64,000 nt of DNA, taken from contig CAVPJQ010000026.1 of assembly GCA_963705495.1 (NCBI GenBank), forward strand, positions 23,980-87,979. The letters run 5' to 3'. The position numbers and the translations under genes were made by a program. This DNA comes from DATBVX01 sp963705495. GTDB taxonomy: Bacteria; Pseudomonadota; Gammaproteobacteria; Steroidobacterales; Steroidobacteraceae. Under the pieces are notes generated by a model. That model searched no databases and had not been told where the DNA came from. It saw only the letters and a program-made list of their open reading frames with translations. Below are positions 60,401-64,000 of the stretch, piece after piece (the first letter of the stretch is position 1; every line of letters starts with the position of its first letter).

Positions 60401-61137
60401 CACTTCACCGCTACGAGACCGCAGAAGTTGTACCACTTGAAGAACACGTCGACGCTGCTGAAGCCGGTCTCCAGCAACAGCTCGCGATTCTCGAGCAGCT
60501 TGTAGGGAACCAGCACGTTCTCGAGCGCTTCGCGCTTCTGGCTGATTTCCATCTCGCTGTAGCCGTGGCGGCGCTTCATCTCGTAGTAGTAGTCGATGAA
60601 GAGCCGGTTGAGGAGCGATTCCTCCCCCAGCACCTTCTCGACCACGATTACGCAACCCTGCGGGTTGAGGCCGCGGTAGATATCGGCGAGCAGCCGGTTG
60701 CGACGCAAAGGCCGGATGAACTGCAGCGTCAGGATCAGCATCGCGAGCGAGGCGTTCTCGATCTCGATGCCTTCGTTGAGATCGGCGCACCGCAGCTCGA
60801 CTTGCCGGTCGACGCCGTGCTGGCTCAACTTGCTGCGGCAGCGGTCGAGCATCTCGGCGGCGTTGTCGATGCCGACGAAGCGGACGCTGGGATCGAGGCT
60901 GCGATGCATGTTGATGAAGGTGGTACCGGTCGAGCAGCCGAGGTCGTAGACGTTGCTCTCGGGCGTGACGAAATCCCGTGCCATCTCCGCGATCATCCGC
61001 TGGATCTCGACATAGAAGGGGACGGACCGGGTCACCATGTCGTCGAAGACAGTGGCAACGGATTGGTCGAACTTGAAGTCCGCGACTGCCGAGCGCGCGT
61101 CCCGGTACACTTCGTCCGTTTCAGTTTTCGCCGCCAT
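60400..61137 (-). CDS. cmoA: Carboxy-S-adenosyl-L-methionine synthase
   Basis: The 245-residue enzyme makes Cx-SAM from prephenate and AdoMet for cmo5U34 modification of tRNA. Motifs: F-K-F-D-Q-S-V-A-T-V-F-D-D-M, Y-D-L-G-C-S-T-G-T-T and the late W-Y-N-F-C-G. Its partner cmoB is not in the window. Notably, prephenate, its substrate, is the product of the chorismate mutase encoded two genes downstream. Confidence 0.96.
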   Translation of the reverse strand: MAAKTETDEVYRDARSAVADFKFDQSVATVFDDMVTRSVPFYVEIQRMIAEMARDFVTPESNVYDLGCSTGTTFINMHRSLDPSVRFVGIDNAAEMLDRCRSKLSQHGVDRQVELRCADLNEGIEIENASLAMLILTLQFIRPLRRNRLLADIYRGLNPQGCVIVVEKVLGEESLLNRLFIDYYYEMKRRHGYSEMEISQKREALENVLVPYKLLENRELLLETGFSSVDVFFKWYNFCGLVAVK

Positions 61138-61189
61138 GCTCGACCCCGCGTTCAGACGAACGCCACCCCGATCGGATCATGAGACTGCA

Positions 61190-62104
61190 GTGAAGCGAAA
61201 TCAATCAGTGACCTGGGTGTTGACGCTCTTTGTACTGCTGATCGGGGCTTCATTGCTGCTCGCGGCGGCCTTCAGCCCCCTGGTTCAGAAAGGGCTGTCG
61301 GCGCTGCAGGTATTTCCCCTGCACCGGGTATTCAACCGCATTGCCATGCTCGCGTTCCTGGTTGGCGCGTGGCTCCTGTTCAGGCGTGAGAATCTGGCCA
61401 ATCGCGAGGCGCTCGGTTACGGCGCACCGCCGCGTGTGTTCCTGGGCAGCGTGCTCGCAGGGTTCGCCGCGGGATTGGTGCTCATGCTTGGCGTGTGTGC
61501 AGTGCTCGTCGCGCTCCAGGTGCGCATCGTGCGGCCGGAATACTTCGGCGCCCTGTCTGCTGTGCTGCCTGCGATTCCCAGTGCGCTGCTGGCCGGGTTC
61601 GTCGTAGCGCTGATCGAGGAAACCTTCTTTCGCGGGGCGATGTTCAGCGCTCTATCGCGGCAGGGTCACTGGATGAGCGCGGCCGTGCTCACGTCTGCGT
61701 TGTATTCGCTGGTGCACTTCCTCGGTGAGAAGGTTCGCATCGCGCCGGAGGACGTAAACCTCACGAGCGGCTGGGTGATCCTCGGACGTTACTTCAGCGC
61801 CTTCGCCGATCCCACGCGCATCGGCGATGCAGCGCTGGCGCTGTTCTTCGTCGGCCTGCTCCTGGCTTTGGTACGTCGCCTGACGGGCCACATCGGCGGT
61901 AGCATCGGGCTGCATGCCGGGTTCGTCGCGGTGATTGCACTGTTCCGCGAAGTGACAGCGCCCATGTTCGATGGCACCTGGTCATTTCTGGTCAGTCGTT
62001 TCGACGGCCTGGTGGGATACCTCGTTGCCGTCGCCGCAGCCCTGTGCTGCGCGGGACTCGCCCTTCGGTACTCGCGACAGCTGCGAGGTGCGGGCAGCGG
62101 ATGA
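61190..62104 (+). CDS. CPBP-family intramembrane metalloprotease
   Basis: The 304-residue protein has about eight membrane helices and the CPBP/Abi motif 1 E-E-T-F-F-R-G, with a downstream F-x-x-x-H-type motif (L-V-H-F-L-G) and a late H-A-G-F. These are the glutamate-protease signature residues of the Rce1/CPBP group. The GTG at K-R-N-Q-S is chosen; an ATG 54 bp upstream is possible but would overlap cmoA's start region. Its substrate is unknown. Confidence 0.85.
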   Translation: MKRNQSVTWVLTLFVLLIGASLLLAAAFSPLVQKGLSALQVFPLHRVFNRIAMLAFLVGAWLLFRRENLANREALGYGAPPRVFLGSVLAGFAAGLVLMLGVCAVLVALQVRIVRPEYFGALSAVLPAIPSALLAGFVVALIEETFFRGAMFSALSRQGHWMSAAVLTSALYSLVHFLGEKVRIAPEDVNLTSGWVILGRYFSAFADPTRIGDAALALFFVGLLLALVRRLTGHIGGSIGLHAGFVAVIALFREVTAPMFDGTWSFLVSRFDGLVGYLVAVAAALCCAGLALRYSRQLRGAGSG

Positions 62105-62127
62105 TTTGGCTATCATGCCGGCCACTC

Positions 62128-62340
62128 GTCGCAGCCCGTCCGGAGAGAATCCGGCCCTTGGCCCGGATCGCCGAAGGCGCAACCCGCCCGGAAACGCTCA
62201 GGCACCAGAACGGCAGGCTCGAAGACGAGCTCTGGAGAGTGGTTGCTCCTCCCCGCCATCGAGCGCCGGATGACCCAACCCACCGAAGGGGTGCGGCGCA
62301 AATGCGCCTGATCTCTCAGGTCACAGGACAGAGGGGCGGC
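62128..62340 (+). promoter_or_regulatory. Tandem glycine riboswitch
   Basis: Two glycine aptamers in tandem: the first has CCGGAGAG, CGCCGAAGGCGCAA and AAACGCTCAGGCA; the second CTGGAGAG, CACCGAAGGGGTG, CTCTCAGGTCACAGGACAGAGGGG. These are the conserved core segments of the class. It lies just before gcvT, the usual target, and should switch the operon on when glycine is high. Confidence 0.95.
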
Positions 62341-62370
62341 CGGCCATGTAGGCCTGCCGCCCTTTTTTTT
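62334..62370 (+). terminator. Riboswitch expression-platform terminator
   Basis: Stem GGGCGGC (62334-62340) with GCCGCCC (62356-62362), plus an inner GGCC/GGCC pair, is followed by eight T (62363-62370). It overlaps the end of aptamer two, so ligand-stabilised aptamer and terminator should exclude each other. It stands 10 bp before the gcvT ATG. Confidence 0.93.
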
Positions 62371-62380
62371 CGGGAGATTG

Positions 62381-63469
62381 ATGGGCTTCAAGACACCTCT
62401 GTATGCGCGTCACGTGGAACTCGGCGCCCGGATCGTCGATTTCGGCGGTTGGGACATGCCCGTCAACTACGGCTCGCAGATCGAAGAGCACCACGCCGTG
62501 CGCCGCGATGCGGGAATGTTCGACGTCTCGCACATGTGTGTCGCGGACCTGAAAGGCGCGCGGGTGCGTCCATTCCTGCGCCATCTGCTGGCGAATGATG
62601 TCGCGCGACTCAAGACCCCCGGTAAGGCGCTCTACAGCTGCATGTTGCGCGAGGATGCGGGCATTCTCGACGACCTCATCGTCTACTTTCTCACCGAATC
62701 CTGGTTTCGCATCGTGGTCAACGCCGGAACGCGCGACAAGGACATCGCCTGGATCCGCGCCCAAGCAGCGGCCCACGGCGTCGAAGTAGCCGAGCGCAAG
62801 GACCTGGCGATGATTGCCGTGCAGGGACCGAACGCCCGCGATAAGGCAGCGCAGGCCATCCCGGCCGAGCATCGCAGGACTGCGCTCGCGCTTGGAACGT
62901 TCTTCGGCGCGCAATGTGGGGACCTGTTCGTCGCACGCACCGGTTACACGGGTGAAGACGGTTGGGAGGTGATGCTTCCCGCAGCACGCGCCGTCTCCGC
63001 CTGGAACGCGTGGATCGAGCTGGGCATCAGACCTTGTGGTCTCGGTGCGCGTGACACTCTGCGGCTCGAAGCCGGCATGAATCTGTACTCCTCGGACATG
63101 GACGAGTCGACCCATCCGCTCGAATCCGGGCTCGGGTGGACGATCGCGTGGGAGCCCGCGGAGCGCGACTTCATAGGGCGCGCAGCGCTGCAGAAGGTGA
63201 AGGCGTCGGGCAGTGCCCGCAAGCTCGTCGGGCTGATGCTCGAGGATCGTGGCGTGCTGCGTTCGCATCAGAGAGTGATCGCCGGCCCCGCTGGCGAGGG
63301 TGAAGTCACCAGCGGCACGTTTTCGCCGACGCTCGAACGCTCGATCGGCCTCGCCCGTGTGCCCGCCGTCACGGTCGAGAGCGTGCAGGTCGATATTCGC
63401 GGCAAGCTGCTGGCAGCTCGAGTCGTCAAGCCGCCGTTCGTCAGAAATGGGAGATCCTTGGTGTCATGA
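62381..63469 (+). CDS. gcvT: Glycine cleavage system T protein (aminomethyltransferase)
   Basis: The 362-residue protein transfers the methylene from the H protein to THF. Motifs: F-G-G-W-D-M-P-V-N-Y-G-S, M-F-D-V-S-H-M, R-T-G-Y-T-G-E-D-G-W-E and the C-terminal barrel. The ATG is preceded by GGGAG with short spacing; a TTG three bases upstream is also in frame. Controlled by the glycine riboswitch. Its stop overlaps gcvH (ATGA). Confidence 0.97.
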   Translation: MGFKTPLYARHVELGARIVDFGGWDMPVNYGSQIEEHHAVRRDAGMFDVSHMCVADLKGARVRPFLRHLLANDVARLKTPGKALYSCMLREDAGILDDLIVYFLTESWFRIVVNAGTRDKDIAWIRAQAAAHGVEVAERKDLAMIAVQGPNARDKAAQAIPAEHRRTALALGTFFGAQCGDLFVARTGYTGEDGWEVMLPAARAVSAWNAWIELGIRPCGLGARDTLRLEAGMNLYSSDMDESTHPLESGLGWTIAWEPAERDFIGRAALQKVKASGSARKLVGLMLEDRGVLRSHQRVIAGPAGEGEVTSGTFSPTLERSIGLARVPAVTVESVQVDIRGKLLAARVVKPPFVRNGRSLVS

Positions 63470-63861
63470 GCAACATTCCTGCAGATCTGAGATACACGAA
63501 GGCACACGAGTGGGTGCGCACGCTCGCCAACGGTACGGTGGAAGTCGGCATCACCGATCACGCCCAGCAAGCTCTCGGCGATCTCGTCTTTGTCGAAGTG
63601 CCGGAAGCGGGCCGTCAGCTGGACGCCGAGGATGCGTGTGCCGTGGTCGAGTCGGTAAAAGCAGCCTCAGATGTATACGCGCCGATCAGCGGCGAGGTCA
63701 CCGAGAGCAATGCCGCGCTGGCCGATGCGCCTGAGCTCGTGAATCAGGACCCCTATGGAGGGGGCTGGTTGATGCGACTGCGCCCGAAGCGCGCCTCTGA
63801 CATCAGCACGCTCATGGATGCCGATGCCTACGCGAAGCATCTCGAGAGCGAAGCGAACTGA
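63466..63861 (+). CDS. gcvH: Glycine cleavage system H protein
   Basis: The 131-residue lipoyl carrier shows H-E-W-V near residue 14, G-I-T-D-H-A-Q-Q-A-L-G-D and the lipoylation site V-E-S-V-K-A-A-S-D with Lys65. It shuttles the aminomethyl group between P, T and L proteins. It overlaps gcvT and is followed 48 bp later by gcvPA. Confidence 0.98.
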   Translation: MSNIPADLRYTKAHEWVRTLANGTVEVGITDHAQQALGDLVFVEVPEAGRQLDAEDACAVVESVKAASDVYAPISGEVTESNAALADAPELVNQDPYGGGWLMRLRPKRASDISTLMDADAYAKHLESEAN

Positions 63862-63909
63862 TCTTCCCGCCGCAGGCGGCTACCGCCATTCGGCCAGGAG
63901 CTTTCCGAC

Positions 63910-64000
63910 ATGCCTTTCATCCCCCACACCGAAGCGGACATTCGCACGATGCTCGACGCGATCGGCGTGCACAGCATCGACGATCTCTTCGATGAAATCC
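63910..64000 (+). CDS. gcvPA: Glycine dehydrogenase (decarboxylating) subunit 1, start only
   Basis: Only the first 30 codons are in the window. The sequence M-P-F-I-P-H-T-E-A-D-I-R-T-M-L and D-D-L-F-D-E-I match the N-terminus of the split-type P protein (GcvPA), not the fused GcvP of E. coli. The gene continues beyond the right edge; gcvPB is expected after it. AGGAG lies upstream of the ATG. Confidence 0.93.
   Translation, partial: MPFIPHTEADIRTMLDAIGVHSIDDLFDEI

Overview
This is a GC-rich chromosomal window from a gammaproteobacterium. The evidence is synteny: leuS-lptE ... holA-nadD-rsfS-rlmH, maf-rng-yhdP-nit-tldD ... darP-pmbA, rplM-rpsI, and zapA-6S RNA-fau divergent from ygfB-pepP-ubiH-ubiI, the last in the same order as E. 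coli. An LPS-assembly lipoprotein (LptE), cmo5U synthesis (CmoA), ubiquinone hydroxylases including the Coq7 type, and a split glycine dehydrogenase (gcvPA) suggest a free-living aerobe near the Xanthomonadales/Nevskiales/Steroidobacterales. That placement is inference only. Almost everything is chromosomal core; no insertion sequence, prophage, plasmid gene or CRISPR array was seen.

Layout. 0-6.5 kb: end of panE, a gamma-glutamyltransferase, a membrane protein, a glyoxalase-fold protein, leuS. 6.5-14.2 kb: the lptE ... holA-nadD-rsfS-rlmH cluster, interrupted by five accessory genes (HEAAH protein, prolyl aminopeptidase, HIT hydrolase, EF-hand protein, DUF885 lipoprotein). 14.5-25.8 kb: a 938-residue protein with SPOR-like ends, then a tightly overlapping maf-rng-yhdP-nit-tldD run. 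25.8-31.9 kb: an accessory block between tldD and darP/pmbA, holding three secreted proteins, two or three tiny proteins, an ExeA-type ATPase fused to an FHA domain, and purEK. 31.9-41.8 kb: darP/pmbA, a degenerate GGDEF-EAL protein, YihY, a cobalamin-binding-like protein, purC (frameshifted), djlA, rpe, and a CRP homologue with a very acidic tail. 41.9-49.1 kb: coq7, rplM-rpsI with a structured leader, tRNA-Gln, a Kef-type antiporter with three frameshifts, a frameshifted membrane protein, rpiA, a 20-residue lysine-rich peptide, EVE protein, fau, 6S RNA, zapA and a ZapB-like gene. 49.2-56.7 kb: ygfB-pepP-ubiH-ubiI-cfa-acyl-CoA dehydrogenase. 57.0-64 kb: phhB/ispG, a lipoprotein, cmoA-methyltransferase-chorismate mutase, a CPBP protease, then a tandem glycine riboswitch with terminator ahead of gcvT-gcvH-gcvPA.

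What stands out. Five reading-frame breaks, all of the same sign (one extra base each), cluster between 38.9 and 45.9 kb in three otherwise conserved genes. That looks more like local sequence error than biology, but needs read support. The best regulatory findings are the tandem glycine riboswitch, the 6S RNA with its promoter inside the zapA 3' end, and a rplM leader that can form two mutually exclusive hairpins. Less explained are the secreted three-gene cassette at 26.0-28.1 kb, the lysine-rich mini-gene at 47.0 kb, and a long inverted repeat at 57.05-57.15 kb. I did not find convincing evidence of a wholly new system.
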